DNA of 64,000 nt from Agriotes lineatus (lineage: Eukaryota > Arthropoda > Insecta > Coleoptera > Elateridae), in contig OW679203.1 in assembly GCA_940337035.1 (NCBI GenBank), forward strand, positions 73,299,061 to 73,363,060. The letters run 5' to 3'. Shown piece after piece: positions 62,951 through 64,000 of this stretch. A program made the position numbers and the translations under genes. Numbering within the stretch: position 1 is the first letter of the stretch; the number at the start of each line of letters is the position of its first letter. The notes below the pieces were generated by a model. The model was given only the letters and a program-made list of their open reading frames with translations. It did no database searches and had not been told where the DNA came from.

Positions 62951-64000
62951 CACCCCCCGAAAGAACCAGTAAAAATATCTGAAACTGCAATGGCGCTAGC
63001 GTAATAATTTGTGGCGCCAGATTGCGCTAGGTGTAGAGAATCTAGCGCTAGGTTTTTAGAAGCCTATCGTTAATTGGTGGTGCTAGCGTTAGCTTAGCAC
63101 CCCCCGAAAAGACCAGTAAAAATATCCGAAACTGCAATGGCGCTAGCGTAATAATTTGTGGCGCCAGATTGCGCTAGGTGTAGAGAATCTAGCGTTAGGT
63201 TTTCAGAAGCCTATCGTTAATTGGTGGTGCTAGCGTTAACTTAGCACCCCCCGAAAAGACCAGTAAAAATATCTGAAACTGCAATGGCGCTAGCGTAATA
63301 ATTTGTGGCGCCAGATTGTGCTAGGTGTAGAGAATCTAGCGCTAGGTTTTCAGAAGCCTATCGTTAATTGGTGGTGCTATGTTAACGATAAATTTTATGC
63401 CGTACAAGTCAAATGCGAAAAGCGCTAGGTGTAAAATTTGTGGCGCCAGGTGGCGCTAGGTGTAAAGAATGTAGCGCTAGTTTTTCAGAAGCCTATCGTT
63501 AATTGGTGGTGCTAGCTTTAACTTAGCACCCCCCGAAAAGACCAGTAAAAATATCCGAAACCGCAATGGCGGTAGCGTAATAATTTGTGGCGCTAGGTTG
63601 CGCTAGATATAAAGAATCAGGCGCTTGATTTGGAGATCATTTGTAATAGTTGGTGGTGCTATGTTAACGATCAATTTTATGCCGTACAATTCAAATGCGA
63701 AAAGCGCTAGGTGTAAAATTTGTGGCGCCAGGTGGCGCTAGGTGTAAAGAATCTAGCGCTAGGTTTTCAGAAGCCTATCGTTAATTGGTGGTGCTAGTGT
63801 TAACTTAGCACCCCCCGAAAAGACCAGTAAAAATATCCGAAACCGCAATGGCGGTAGCGTAATAATTTGTGGCGCTAGGTTGCGCTAGATATAAAGAATC
63901 AAGCGCTTGATTTGGAGATCATTTGGATTAGTTGGTGGTGCTATGTTAACGATCAATTTTATGCCGTACAATTCAAATGCAAAAAGCGCTAGGTGTAAAA

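Larger units (their letters stand above)
58480..64000 (+). repeat. Satellite array, right, runs off the window end
   Basis: At least 5.5 kb of tandem repeats. The outer parts (58480-60400 and 63360-64000) mix 147-bp and 282-bp units; the centre (about 60400-63360) is almost pure 147-bp monomers with very low divergence. Each monomer is full of short palindromes: CTAGCGCTAG, GGCGCC, GCTAGC, GTTAAC, and in the long form TCAAGCGCTTGA. Repeated 70-codon minus frames come from the 282-bp units and are not genes. Confidence 0.95.

Noticed and set aside
58480..64000. Hammerhead-type ribozyme in the satellite
   Set aside because: Some insect satellites carry hammerheads. I looked for CTGANGA followed by GAAA on both strands of the monomer and found only CTGAAAC and CTGAAAA, so the core is missing.
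58480..64000. CRISPR array
   Set aside because: Head-to-tail repeats without unique spacers in a eukaryotic, intron-containing region; this is satellite DNA.

Overview
The window looks like nuclear DNA of an insect. It is AT-rich, gene-poor and full of transposon remains. The only host genes I can support are two copies of an insect gustatory receptor (Gr, 7tm_7 family) locus. The spliced last exons carry the Gr C-terminal signature (GGFFTIN, then TYLIILIQF). The expanded Gr locus, large introns and mixed SINE/LINE/BEL/hAT content would suit a polyneopteran such as a cockroach, termite or stick insect, but I cannot fix the species.

Layout: (1) 1-3974 has no supported gene. (2) About 3975-27680 is copy A of a segmental duplication. 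(3) About 27690-37990 is a spacer of old repeats with a 1.4 kb foldback structure, a 201-bp MITE and a short strong hairpin. (4) About 37995-54610 is copy B. (5) 54812-55116 is a tRNA-derived SINE with a 13-bp target-site duplication (TSD). (6) 55547-57110 and 58480 to the window end are two satellite arrays of one 147-bp/282-bp repeat family in opposite orientations, about 1.4 kb apart.

Gr genes: each copy has long 5' exons encoding about six membrane segments, followed by three short phase-0 exons (69, 90 and 69-75 bp) encoding the C-terminus. Copy A has an intact 5' exon GrA1 (9605-10558) and a ruined one, GrA2psi (11752-12575 plus 18092-18188), split by a BEL/Pao retrotransposon; its shared exons are 23255-23323, 23376-23465 and 24963-25031. 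Copy B has the reverse state: its A1-type exon survives only as a 3' stump behind a LINE (45433-45588), while its A2-type exon is intact (46472-47395) and joins 49803-49871, 49924-50013 and 53956-54030. Predicted proteins are 393 aa (GrA1) and 385 aa (GrB2). The ancestral locus probably had two alternative first exons spliced to one common 3' end, and each copy then lost a different one.

Mobile elements: comparing A with B gives filled/empty sites for several insertions: a 5S-rRNA-derived SINE (TSD TAGT), a BEL/Pao element (TSD AATAC) with a TA-flanked MITE nested in it, a nested LINE block, a hAT element (TSD GCTGTAAT) and two unclassified insertions of about 1.9-2.0 kb. All transposon genes seen are broken. 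Exon joins and element ends were read by eye from the sequence; nothing was tested by search or transcript data.
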